Shown piece after piece: positions 9,346 to 18,306 of a stretch of 64,000 nt of DNA; positions within the stretch are counted from its first letter, which is position 1; each line of letters opens with the position of its first letter. Source of the DNA: Sediminibacterium magnilacihabitans. GTDB lineage: Bacteria; Bacteroidota; Bacteroidia; Chitinophagales; Chitinophagaceae. Below the pieces are notes generated by a model. The model was not told where the DNA came from, searched no databases, and saw nothing but the letters and a program-made list of their open reading frames with translations. Location of the stretch: positions 310,001 through 374,000 of the forward strand of contig PVEQ01000001.1 of the NCBI GenBank assembly GCA_002973575.1. Reading direction: 5' to 3'. A program made the position numbers and the translations under genes.

Positions 9346-10988
9346 AGCATTTCCTTGTTTATTGCAGTGTGAGCGCGATCCTTCTGTTCACACTCACACG
9401 CTGCTCACGAAAAGAAGGCCTCACCAAGCCCAATGAAGTAGTGCGTAACGCTGTAGCCAGCACCACTACTGGTTTACAATGTACTGCACGCCCGGAACAA
9501 ACGAATTATATGATGTACCGCATGCACAATAATGACGACGCAAGGGCAGGAGACATTGCCCCCTTTTATGATGCTGCAGCAGGGAATTTCAAATTATATT
9601 ATCTTAAGAACGTATGGAGTTCAACGGGCCCGCGTCATCCGTTTTATGGATTCATGAGTAACGATTTTCATAATTATACAGATATTGGAGAGATCATTCC
9701 TTCCAGCCTGAATGCCTGTGACCAGGATAATGCAGTAGGGGCAGGGAGTGTAGTGCAAAGCGGAGGTACTTATTACTTTTTCTATACAGGACATAATTCA
9801 GACAATCTTTCCTGTAATAATGGTGTAAAGCGGGAGGCTGTGATGCTGGCAACTTCTACCAACCCTGTCATTGGGTTTACTAAAAACACCAATTTCGTAA
9901 ATATTACTACACCCATCGGAATCGGTTTCGACGAAAATGATAACTGGAGAGATCCGTTCGTAACCCGCGACAGTGTAAATAACCAATGGTTAATGTTGAT
10001 CACAGCACGAAAAAATCAGAGCGGAATCTGGAAGGGAGTATTGGCTCAATATACTTCAACCGATCTGATGAACTGGACCTATCGGGGTGTTTTCTACGAT
10101 GGAGACAACTCCAATTTCTTCAATATGGAATGTTCCGAAGTATTTAAAATGGGAGGCTATTATTACCTGATGTTTTCCGACCAGAGTGTAAGTGACCCCA
10201 AGACCAAATATGTACATTATCGCAAGAGCACTTCTTTGTATGGCCCCTGGTCATTACCAAACGGTTCGGATCGTTTTGATGGTAATGGTTTTTTTGCCGG
10301 TAGAACGGCCCTTAACCAATATAATGATCGTTATGTATTCGGCTGGACTAATACGTTGACCAATAACAGCGATTCAGGTGCTTGGGTATGGGGTGGAAAT
10401 ATTGTGATGCACAAAATATATCCCTTGCCCAATGGCGATCTGGCCGTGGCTATTCCACATACGTTGAAAAACTGGCTGGAGCTGAACACTGATACACTGG
10501 TAATCAACAGCACCTGGGGTAGGGTTACTGCACTAGGCGCAGGATCGTACCGGCTGTTAAGCGATACTAATTTTAATGTATCGAATGTCATATACCAGCC
10601 CATTCTGCATGATCGCTATAAGATCAACGCAACGGTGAATTATGCGAGTTGCAATAAGGACTTTGGATTCATGATTGGAGCTTGTGATGGGTACAATAAT
10701 TTTTATAGTCTTCGATTTGTGCCAAGCCAGAACCGGTTCAGTTTCGATAAAACAAACCGTAGCTCACTTACTACCACAACGATCGCGGATAATGATGTTC
10801 CATTTACCATGACGCCGAATACGGATATGAATGTGCAAATCGTGTTCGAGAACTCAGTAGTGGTAGTGTATCTGAACAACACAGTAGCATTAAGCTGCCG
10901 TATCTACAAAGCGGTGGGAACGAATTGGGGCATATTCGTAGATAATAGTCATGTCGACTTCAAAAACATTTCAGAGAATTATCAATAA
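9342..10988 (+). CDS. GH32 fructan hydrolase, lipoprotein (third of three)
   Basis: A 548-residue lipoprotein (TLTRC, cysteine 21) of the same divergent GH32 branch as the first enzyme. Likely catalytic residues are Asp71 in GDIAPFYD, Asp204 in NWRDP, and Glu263 in MECSEVF, which aligns with Glu243 of the first enzyme through the shared FK-x-GxYYYLxFS block. A C-terminal sandwich domain follows (~390-548). ATGA overlap with the upstream GH32 shows they are co-translated. It is the last gene of the locus and is followed by a clear terminator. No fructokinase or hybrid two-component sensor, which usually accompany such loci, is visible in the window. Confidence 0.88.
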   Translation: MKHFLVYCSVSAILLFTLTRCSRKEGLTKPNEVVRNAVASTTTGLQCTARPEQTNYMMYRMHNNDDARAGDIAPFYDAAAGNFKLYYLKNVWSSTGPRHPFYGFMSNDFHNYTDIGEIIPSSLNACDQDNAVGAGSVVQSGGTYYFFYTGHNSDNLSCNNGVKREAVMLATSTNPVIGFTKNTNFVNITTPIGIGFDENDNWRDPFVTRDSVNNQWLMLITARKNQSGIWKGVLAQYTSTDLMNWTYRGVFYDGDNSNFFNMECSEVFKMGGYYYLMFSDQSVSDPKTKYVHYRKSTSLYGPWSLPNGSDRFDGNGFFAGRTALNQYNDRYVFGWTNTLTNNSDSGAWVWGGNIVMHKIYPLPNGDLAVAIPHTLKNWLELNTDTLVINSTWGRVTALGAGSYRLLSDTNFNVSNVIYQPILHDRYKINATVNYASCNKDFGFMIGACDGYNNFYSLRFVPSQNRFSFDKTNRSSLTTTTIADNDVPFTMTPNTDMNVQIVFENSVVVVYLNNTVALSCRIYKAVGTNWGIFVDNSHVDFKNISENYQ

Positions 10989-11064
10989 CAGCAAACGACT
11001 TGTTGAAACATCATATGATGCTCTCATATGAGCGTTGGTATGGGTTGTTTTACAATAGCAAGCG

Positions 11065-11097
11065 AAAAAGTCCGGTGTTTCTACACTGGACTTTTGT
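11065..11097 (+). terminator. Rho-independent-type terminator of the fructan operon
   Basis: AAAAGTCCGGTG (11066-11077), a six-base loop and CACTGGACTTTT (11084-11095) form a 12-pair stem with one G-T pair and a T-rich right arm, 77 bases after the last GH32 stop. A second short stem with GCGCC/GGCGC arms lies at 11124-11142; its T-run would be on the minus strand, but no minus-strand gene reads into it. Confidence 0.75.
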
Positions 11098-11223
11098 ATT
11101 TGCAGTTCAATCAACAAAAAAGGGCGCCATATATAGAGGCGCTTTAAGCTTACGATTCTCCAAATAAATCCTTATAGTTCACCAATATAGTTATTTGGAT
11201 AATTTTAAAAGTTAACTTAAATT

Positions 11224-11264
11224 TGTTACTCTAGGTAACATCGTTTTTGATACAAAAAGTAACA
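11224..11264. promoter_or_regulatory. Dyad operator likely bound by the S24 regulator
   Basis: TGTTAC (11224-11229) and GTAACA (11235-11240) form a perfect inverted repeat separated by five bases. A third half-site GTAACA is at 11259-11264, just ahead of the regulator's coding region. The position upstream of a HTH/S24 protein suggests autoregulation. Binding is inferred. Confidence 0.5.
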
Positions 11265-11273
11265 ATCATTCAT

Positions 11274-12071
11274 TTGTATTTTGCAACCAACATAAAATTC
11301 TTAAGGGAAAGAAAGAGATTGAGCCAGGAGCAATTGTCTTCCTGTCTGAAGATGACCCGTGCCAAGGTTGCCGCCTATGAAATCAATCATACGAAGAATC
11401 CTGCTCTGAAAGATTTGGAAAGCCTTTCGCAATACTTTTCAATATCTATCGACGCCCTCCTGAAACTTGATCTTGCTAAACTGCCAGACCCGAAGTTAAA
11501 AGAGCTTGAAGACGGAAAATTAACCGGTGCGGATTTAAGGGTCGTTGTAACGACTGTCACGAATGAGAATAAAGAACTAATCGAATATGTGCCTGTAAAG
11601 GCCAGGGCTGGATATTTGTCAGGCTATGCAGATCCTGACTTTATTTCGGGCTTACCGACAGTCGCCTTGCCTAATCTGCCTCGTGGAAGAAAATACCGCA
11701 TGTTTGCCCTTCAGGGCGATTCTATGTTACCCATACCTGATGGCGCATTGGTCGTGGGCGAGTATATGGACGATTGGAAAGCCATAAAGACTGGAGAACT
11801 CTGTATAGTCGTGACGGCATCAGAAGGAATAGTATTTAAAGAGCTTGAAAATAATATCGTCAATGACAGGAGTGTAACTTTGCAATCCCTTAATGCAGTG
11901 TATGCACCTTATACGCTGCCGGTTGGTGATATTATCGAAATATGGAAATATAAGTGTTATGTCAGTGAAAGCGTGCCTGTGGTTGAAGACTGTAGTATTC
12001 AGACGGTTTTTGAAGAGATAAAAGGTATAAAGGCAGAGATAAGGACTATTTCCAAAAAAATCAATAAATGA
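11274..12071 (+). CDS. HTH (XRE) transcriptional regulator with S24/LexA-like C-terminal domain
   Basis: A predicted DNA-binding repressor. The N-terminal XRE helix-turn-helix (roughly residues 5-60) contains LSQEQLSSCLKMTRAKVAAYE. The C-terminal half contains an S24/LexA-like fold with the serine block LQGDSMLP and a downstream lysine in GIVFKELENN, which could be the Ser-Lys dyad for self-cleavage. The open frame extends upstream to a TTG at 11247, but family members begin near FATNIKxLRERK, so the in-frame TTG at 11274 is the likelier start; no ATG exists before the HTH. It stands 85 bases upstream of the N6-methylase and plausibly controls the restriction locus, or responds to DNA damage; the link is inferred. 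Confidence 0.8.
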   Translation: MYFATNIKFLRERKRLSQEQLSSCLKMTRAKVAAYEINHTKNPALKDLESLSQYFSISIDALLKLDLAKLPDPKLKELEDGKLTGADLRVVVTTVTNENKELIEYVPVKARAGYLSGYADPDFISGLPTVALPNLPRGRKYRMFALQGDSMLPIPDGALVVGEYMDDWKAIKTGELCIVVTASEGIVFKELENNIVNDRSVTLQSLNAVYAPYTLPVGDIIEIWKYKCYVSESVPVVEDCSIQTVFEEIKGIKAEIRTISKKINK

Positions 12072-12156
12072 CAGCAAAATAGAGTCTCAAAAAGCGGCTT
12101 CTTAAGGCATAAAATATATTTTTACCCTGTAGTAAAAGCGGGATATAAGCAAGTAA

Positions 12157-15039
12157 ATGGCACAAACAATATTTAAAGACAACATTGCCTCATTAGACTT
12201 TACCTTTAAGAAAGGTAATGAGAGTGGGGTTGTGCTTATTGCAGACTCCCAAAATGGCAAGTTGACGCCGCAGGAAATGTTCGCCTTGGAAACAGCCAAA
12301 GAGTTCCAGGCAGATGCGGTCTATTTCCGTTACTTCGATGATGGCAGGGAAGCCGTTCCGCAAGTCTACATCTACGATAATACTGCCGGCAGCCTCAGCG
12401 GCAAAGAGGCCGACATACATATCAAGGTTTGGAGCGGCTGCTACATTCCGATGTTCATTTTTGTAGAGAAGAGCCAGGTCAGGATTTTTGACGCACGCGA
12501 GAAAGTAAAACTGAGGGATGAAGTTCCTGTTTCAACACCTATCGAGACAATCACACTTGCAGGGCAAATATTCAAGCAGTTTTCCGCAAAGGATTTTGAT
12601 AGCGGTATTTTTTGGGAAGAAGAAAAGAATCGCAACAAATTTCAGTTTGCCACGTCTGCATATAAAGACCTTATTGAAGGGCTTAAGAAAGTCTATGAGG
12701 ATTTTCAATCAATTTCCGACCTGAATTCACATGTTGCATTAAAACTGCTGGTGCAATGCCTCCTCATCAAATATCTGGAAGAAAGGGATGAGGAAAATGC
12801 AAACGGCTATTTTGCAAAGACATTTTTTAAGAACCATTTCAACAGCAATAATTTTTGCGAGGTTATCAGGAATGGTCAACTATTAGCCTTGCTGGATAAA
12901 CTTGCGCAAAATTTCAACGGCAAGGTATTTGAATGGGATAAAGACGATGAGAAGCAGGAAAGAAATGCCATCCAAAAAGCCAAAGTAAAGAAGCTTGCGG
13001 ATTATCTCGATGGCAATAGTAAGGATGGGCAATTTGTTCTTTGGCGTCTTTATTCTTTCTCTCACTTGCCGGTTGAACTGATAAGCTCTGTATACGAGGA
13101 ATTGCTGGGCAAAGGCAAGAAGGATACTGTCTATACCCCCGACATGATCGCAAGCACCCTGATTGACGAGTGCATGCCTTTACAAAAACCTCAAGAGAAC
13201 TTTAAAATAATTGACGTTAGTTGTGGGTCGGGAATATTCCTCGTCAAGGCTTACAAGCGCATTATCCAATGGTGGCGCTATCAACGCTGGCGCCAAACCG
13301 GTAATTTGGAACGCCCTGACCAAGCTACGCTTCAATCGCTCCTGGTCAAGTCCATCTACGGAATTGATGTCCAAGGCGATGCTGTGCGACTGGCTATATT
13401 TAGCCTCGCTTTGGCCCTGCTTGACGAATTAGATCCCAAGACAATCTGGACAAAACTCCGGTTTCAGAATCTGAATGAGAGCAATGTTATCGAGAAAGAT
13501 TTTTTTGACTTTTTAGTCTCAAGTCCGCCCAAGGACTTTTCGCTGGTTATTGGCAACCCGCCGTTTAATCCGCCAGATGGCCTTAGTAATGGTAAATATA
13601 AAGCCCTGCTAAAGCAGGAGTATAATTATGAGCCAGCACTAAAAGTGCCCGACCACAATATCGCCTTGATGTTCCTGGCCGAGGCAATCCATCTTTTAAA
13701 ATCAGATGGATTGCTTTGCCTCATTCAGCCATCAGCACCACTTTTATATCAGGATGATAATAGTTTCATCACTGAGCTATTTTCAAAGCGTAACCTGCTA
13801 CAGGTTATTGACTTCACAAGACTTGGTAGCGTCCTGTGGGAAAGCGCGAATGTAGCGACCGCTGCGGTGTTCGTTCAAAATTCTGTACCTGATGAAAACC
13901 CCGTGTTACACGTAACGGTAAAAGACACGATTCCTAATTCTAAAAAAATATTCTTAGAATTAGACCATTATGATTTTCATTCGATACCCAAGAGGAAGAT
14001 TTTAGATGACCCATTTGTGTGGAAAGCCAACCTTATAGGTGGTGGGCGTATTGCCTCATTTATCGAACGGCTATCGGATGTTCGGTCTCTTGAAGCTTTC
14101 CTCAATGAAAAGGAGAAAGATGGATGGGTTGTCGGTGAAGGTTTTCAAGAAGGTACTGGTCGCATAACATCCGATTTTATTACGGGGAAAGATTATCTCC
14201 CTACCGAGGCGTTTAATGAGACTGGAATCGATTGGAAACAAGTTCACCCTTGTCCGGTTAAAAAGTTTCACAGACTAAAGGATGAAAAAATATATTCCCC
14301 ACCTCACATACTTATGAAGGCAAACATTGGCCAGAAAAATTTGTTTGTTCAGTTTCATGAGAAGTATCTTGTATTCAGAGCGAAAATTATAGGTATTCAC
14401 ACCCCAAAAAAATACAAAGATCAACTTGTCAAGCTATACGACTATCTAAAGGAGAAAAATGATCTTCTTCGGTTCTATATCGCTTGTACGAGTAGCCAGC
14501 TGTTGGTCAACCGTGCCACAGCATTGCTCAAAGAAGATTTGATGAGAATGCCCTATCCTGAAGAAGATGTGCAAATAAAATTGTCTCCAGCGGAAGAAAT
14601 CATTATTTCCGATGTGCTGAATTACCAGTTAGGTGCTGAAAAGGAAAAACTCAATCAAGCGGTTAGTGAGCCTCAACTAAAAAGCTATGCGAAGGTTTTT
14701 GAAAAAACACTCAACAGTGTCTATAAGACCGACGAGAAAAAATTCCAGCTTTTTAAAATATTGGATGCTGGCAATTATTATGCTTTGCACTTTGAATATT
14801 CTTCAAAAACTTTGAGCAGCAGCGTGTATAGGAATGGGAATCTTGAAGAATACTTGGAGGCCCTTATGCCATCGTCAAAGAAGAAAAAAGACGACATTCA
14901 CGTTCAACGGATACTCAAATTTTATAGCAAGGATTCAGTAGTCTTATCAAAACCAAAACAATTCCGATATTGGTTACAGTCAGTTGCGCTCCGCGACGCT
15001 GACGAGACTTTTGCGGACTACCTCAAAGCGGGTTATTGA
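12157..15039 (+). CDS. Large N6-adenine DNA methylase of a restriction-modification system
   Basis: A 960-residue DNA methyltransferase of the gamma class. The order is: N-terminal accessory domain (~1-150), helical region with a YTPDMIASTLIDE block (~328) that precedes the SAM site, motif I DVSCGSGIF (~353), and catalytic motif IV NPPF (~466). A target-recognition-like C-terminal half ends with a helical tail. I see no clear PD-(D/E)xK motif in its N-terminus, so cleavage probably depends on the next gene, whose ATG overlaps this stop (TGATG). The recognition sequence cannot be predicted. It resembles type IIG-like or split type II enzymes annotated simply as N-6 DNA methylase. Codon use resembles its neighbours and there is no frameshift. 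Confidence 0.85.
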   Translation: MAQTIFKDNIASLDFTFKKGNESGVVLIADSQNGKLTPQEMFALETAKEFQADAVYFRYFDDGREAVPQVYIYDNTAGSLSGKEADIHIKVWSGCYIPMFIFVEKSQVRIFDAREKVKLRDEVPVSTPIETITLAGQIFKQFSAKDFDSGIFWEEEKNRNKFQFATSAYKDLIEGLKKVYEDFQSISDLNSHVALKLLVQCLLIKYLEERDEENANGYFAKTFFKNHFNSNNFCEVIRNGQLLALLDKLAQNFNGKVFEWDKDDEKQERNAIQKAKVKKLADYLDGNSKDGQFVLWRLYSFSHLPVELISSVYEELLGKGKKDTVYTPDMIASTLIDECMPLQKPQENFKIIDVSCGSGIFLVKAYKRIIQWWRYQRWRQTGNLERPDQATLQSLLVKSIYGIDVQGDAVRLAIFSLALALLDELDPKTIWTKLRFQNLNESNVIEKDFFDFLVSSPPKDFSLVIGNPPFNPPDGLSNGKYKALLKQEYNYEPALKVPDHNIALMFLAEAIHLLKSDGLLCLIQPSAPLLYQDDNSFITELFSKRNLLQVIDFTRLGSVLWESANVATAAVFVQNSVPDENPVLHVTVKDTIPNSKKIFLELDHYDFHSIPKRKILDDPFVWKANLIGGGRIASFIERLSDVRSLEAFLNEKEKDGWVVGEGFQEGTGRITSDFITGKDYLPTEAFNETGIDWKQVHPCPVKKFHRLKDEKIYSPPHILMKANIGQKNLFVQFHEKYLVFRAKIIGIHTPKKYKDQLVKLYDYLKEKNDLLRFYIACTSSQLLVNRATALLKEDLMRMPYPEEDVQIKLSPAEEIIISDVLNYQLGAEKEKLNQAVSEPQLKSYAKVFEKTLNSVYKTDEKKFQLFKILDAGNYYALHFEYSSKTLSSSVYRNGNLEEYLEALMPSSKKKKDDIHVQRILKFYSKDSVVLSKPKQFRYWLQSVALRDADETFADYLKAGY

Positions 15040-15716
15040 TGCTTAGGGATATCTCATACCAACATAGCACTATGGGCAACGCTGATTTATCGGCGCCTAA
15101 CCAACATGCCATAGCTACACTGCTTGGATTTATCGACAATAGAATATATGATTTCCGCGGCTATTACCTAAAATCAACAAAATCCGACAAAGAGAATTTT
15201 ATCACCAACTTGTTAGTCAATTATCTTAACGGATGGTTGGATGGCGAAAGCTCTGGTTACATCCCGTACAAATTTTCCTTCCAGAAAAACCCTGCGCAAG
15301 ACGACTCAACCAAAGAAACTGATATCGGCATCTTTATCTTAAACCCTTCTGTGCCTGGGGCGACTATTTTCGAGTTTGAGGCTAAGCGTTTATCAGACAG
15401 TTCAAATAACAGCGAATATGTTTTTGGTACGCGAGGCGGCATGGAAAGGTTTAAAAGAAATGAGCATGCAAAGCACCTGGCAAAGGCGGGCATGTTTGGT
15501 TATGTCCAATCAAAAACATCCGTTCATTGGCATGGTAAGATTAATGAATAGATAAGCCAAAAATTATCAGACACAACCAATGGCATTAATTGGACAAGCC
15601 CGCATGAAAAATTGGTTGCAGATACTTTAACAAAGAATAAGTTCAACTCTACAAATGCACGTGTGAAAAGTGACTCAATATTCTTACTTCACTATTTCAT
15701 AGATCTGAAACTTTAA
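15039..15716 (+). pseudogene. PD-(D/E)xK-like restriction partner, interrupted by an in-frame TAG
   Basis: The first open part encodes 170 residues up to a TAG at 15549-15551. It contains a plausible nuclease core: ETDIGIFIL (Asp) followed by FEFEAKRL (ExK). After the TAG the same frame continues for 54 sensible codons (ISQKLSDTTNGINW through FIDLKL) to a TAA at 15714-15716. No base shift is needed, so a single nonsense change, for example TGG to TAG, is the simplest explanation. The ATG at 15039 overlaps the methylase stop, so the two are co-translated. If the stop is real, the nuclease may be inactive and the methylase orphaned. The truncated protein keeps the presumed catalytic core, so residual function cannot be excluded. 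A sequencing error is also possible. Confidence 0.65.
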
Positions 15717-16300
15717 AGTTAATCCTTGTATCTGAATTGTCTTTGTGCATCTCTTTATAAGCCTATAAGTATAATCGTGTCCGATGAAATTGAAAACGCA
15801 CTAGAAGAAGACAAGCCTTTATCAGAAAATGAAAGAAAACTTGCCGACCTGATAGTGGGGAATAATTGTGGATGCGACACTTAGGGTGCCAGACCCCGGC
15901 GATTGAATTGCCGCATGTTGACGATGACCCTTACTATTAGCCTTACGGAAATTGAGGAAGAAATACGCCTATTATCGAATACTTATATTATAAAAATTAA
16001 ATATATTTCTTGATTTTGTCAACTTTTTAGGTCAAAAAACCGCGATTTTAGGTGGTGCCATTGACCCCTCAAAATTCCGGTTGTTATTTTCCCGCTTCAT
16101 TTCATGTCTGTGGCCACCCTCGGCGCTATTGCTCAAACAATTCGGTTGTAAGATCACTATGTTTCAAAGACTTATCAATGAACGCGGCCGGAAACTTTTT
16201 CAACAACGGCTGCGCCCAAAAAAAACCTAAGAATGCGGCTGTTTAATCTAAAATAATTGAGGCTCTCATCAGAGGATTTTTGTGGTTTACTTATGAGAGC
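15717..16300. other. Intergenic stretch with a possible short gene remnant
   Basis: No convincing gene. An open stretch at about 15777-15884 (+) encodes VSDEIENALEEDKP followed by LSENERKLADLIVG and a TAG; it looks protein-like but has no ATG and no partner frame, so it may be the tail of a deleted gene. The rest (16.0-16.25 kb) is non-coding in appearance. The end holds the hairpin listed separately. Confidence 0.4.
16262..16300 (-). terminator. Hairpin after the LytTR/histidine kinase operon
   Basis: GCTCTCAT (16262-16269) and ATGAGAGC (16293-16300) form a perfect 8-base stem directly after the minus-strand stop of the response regulator. The sequence beyond it on that strand is A/T-rich but lacks a long T-run, so this is a moderate terminator call. 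Confidence 0.5.
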
Positions 16301-17008
16301 TTAACCTCTAAGCGCCTTCAAAACCAACTCCTTATAGCTTTCCCCGATAGGCAATTCAATTTGGTCAATCTCCACATCGGTAGCGGTAAAAGCGGTCACC
16401 TTTTTAAAATTGACGATAAAAGAGCGGTGGATCCGTAGGAAACCTTTGGCGGATAGCTCCGCTTCCAGGTCGCTGATGCGGTATTTGGGCGTTAAGGTTT
16501 GCTTGATGGTGATGATCCTGACATAATCTTTCATACTTTCGATATACAGGACATCGTCAGCATTTACCCGGATATTCTTATGGCCGGATTTGACAAAAAT
16601 ATAAGCCGACTCGACCGTGACGGGATTTGAAGCGTCCGCAAGGCGGGTGTCAATGGTACGCAAATAACGCTCTACCGCTTTAAAAAATCGGTCGAAGGTG
16701 ATAGGTTTAAGCAGGTAATCCACGATGTCCAGGTCGTAACCGTCCACGGCATACTCGCGGTAAGCGGTAGTGATGATGACTTTGGGCGGGTGACGTAAAG
16801 TCTTGAGCAGGTCCATACCACTGATGGCAGGCATTTGGATATCCAAAAATACGAGGTCAATCTCCAATGGTTTTAAGGCCTCCAGCGCTTTGAGCGCATT
16901 GCCGCAGGTACCGGCGACTTCCAGAAAATCCAGCTGCGCTACATGTTTCTCTAACAGGGAGACGGCCAGCGGCTCATCATCAACCAGCAAACACCTGATC
17001 TTTTTCAT
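16301..17008 (-). CDS. LytTR-family response regulator
   Basis: A 235-residue response regulator: receiver domain at ~4-120 with acidic pair DDE (10-12), phosphoacceptor Asp56 in FLDIQMP, Thr80/Thr81 and Lys101 in LLKP; LytTR DNA-binding domain at ~135-235 with IRVNADDVLYIES and FLRIHRSFIVN, the usual LytTR strands. Its ATG lies inside the 3' end of the kinase gene (29-base overlap), so the pair is co-translated. The natural target would be direct repeats in a nearby promoter, perhaps that of the divergent barrel gene; this is inferred. It ends with a TAA next to a hairpin. Confidence 0.93.
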   Translation of the reverse strand: MKKIRCLLVDDEPLAVSLLEKHVAQLDFLEVAGTCGNALKALEALKPLEIDLVFLDIQMPAISGMDLLKTLRHPPKVIITTAYREYAVDGYDLDIVDYLLKPITFDRFFKAVERYLRTIDTRLADASNPVTVESAYIFVKSGHKNIRVNADDVLYIESMKDYVRIITIKQTLTPKYRISDLEAELSAKGFLRIHRSFIVNFKKVTAFTATDVEIDQIELPIGESYKELVLKALRG

Positions 17009-18107
17009 GGTTTATTCTCGTTTTGTGAAAGTCGATAGTTAACGCAGCTTTAAAATAACCATCATTTTGGGATATTTCAAAGCCATATGCCTCACCATAC
17101 ACCAGATCCAGCTGCCGCCGGAGGTTTTGCAAACCGATACGTTCGGTGGGCGCAGTGATCTGCAAGGTTTTATCTTGAGCTACAGTATTGATGATTTGAA
17201 ACGTCAAGCCATTGTGATCAGCCCACAGGTCTATGTTGATCTCCGGCGAACCCGCATCATCGCTGGCTCCATGCTTAAAAGCGTTTTCAGCTAAAGACAA
17301 CAATACCAACGGTGCGATCATCCTGTTTTCTGCATCAACCTTAACATGAAAACTTAGTTTTAACCGATGGTCATACCGCAGTTTTTCCAGACCGATGTAA
17401 TTCTCCAATAGCGCGAGCTCCGCTTTCAGCGGCACCAGTGTGTCGTTACAGCGGTACAGGATATGATCCAGTATATCCGCCAGCCGGGCAATGGACGGTG
17501 AGGTGACCGGTGATGAGGCCAGCGACAGAGAATAAATGTTGTTCAGCGTATTGAACAGAAAATGCGGGTTGAGTTGGTTCTTGAGCAGCTTGAGTTCGGT
17601 CTCAGCTTTTTCTTTTTCGAGCGCCAGCGCCCATTTTTGCGCCTCCAGCTGGTCTTTGAATAGTTTGAAAAAGACAAATACAAAAGCCACTCCGATGATC
17701 TGGACGTAATAAACATAGATCAGCTTAGGAATATCTGTTAATATTTCTCGGTAGGTTTCAAATGCTTTAGGCGCAACCCCGGCCATTGGCTCACAAAGCT
17801 TGACGATGACAATACGTCCTAACGCAGATACCGCATAACTGAGAAAAATAAAGGCAATCGCGGCACTAATATATTTTTTACGATAAAATAAATGTGGAAT
17901 GATCCAGTACACCAAAACGTAGGCTGCGATCATCTCGGTCGACATATACAGCGCGTCGCTGATGAACTCAAAACTATAAGTTCCTTTTTCACCATCCGCA
18001 TATTTGCTGGAACTCACGCAGAGCAGCAGGTAAAGGAACCAATAAATAAAATGGCTCAGCCAGCGGTATCTTTTGTGAAACAATAGAGCCTTGTCAACTA
18101 AGTTCAT
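16980..18107 (-). CDS. LytS/YehU-type sensor histidine kinase
   Basis: A 375-residue inner-membrane kinase of the His_kinase (PF06580) family. Four hydrophobic segments lie within residues ~18-155, then a short coiled coil (EAQKWALALEKEKAETELKLLK) and the H-box with His182 in LNPHFLFNTLNN. The catalytic part has the N-box ENAFKHG and a glycine-containing IGLQNLRRQL block, as in other members. The first ATG is at 18107; an in-frame TTG six bases upstream is less likely. It overlaps its response regulator and is divergent from the barrel gene at 18307. The signal is unknown. Confidence 0.92.
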   Translation of the reverse strand: MNLVDKALLFHKRYRWLSHFIYWFLYLLLCVSSSKYADGEKGTYSFEFISDALYMSTEMIAAYVLVYWIIPHLFYRKKYISAAIAFIFLSYAVSALGRIVIVKLCEPMAGVAPKAFETYREILTDIPKLIYVYYVQIIGVAFVFVFFKLFKDQLEAQKWALALEKEKAETELKLLKNQLNPHFLFNTLNNIYSLSLASSPVTSPSIARLADILDHILYRCNDTLVPLKAELALLENYIGLEKLRYDHRLKLSFHVKVDAENRMIAPLVLLSLAENAFKHGASDDAGSPEINIDLWADHNGLTFQIINTVAQDKTLQITAPTERIGLQNLRRQLDLVYGEAYGFEISQNDGYFKAALTIDFHKTRINHEKDQVFAG

Positions 18108-18306
18108 ATACAATAATAATTATTTTAAGAATTGAAGAGAGAGTTTGTCGACCAACAAGCGAAATCGCCCCCTGAAAACCGCTTATTCGCTCCCGGAACA
18201 GGTTGGTCAGGTCGTTTGGCCTATCTGTCGACAGGCAGCTTGTTTCCGCCATACTTTTCGATCGCGTGTGCTTTTAAGGAATATTCTTGCCTAAAAATGT
18301 GTTGCG

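Noticed and set aside
16052..16246. A 64-codon plus-strand frame between the restriction locus and the LytTR regulator
   Set aside because: Low-complexity end, no start context and no recognisable motif; treated as intergenic.
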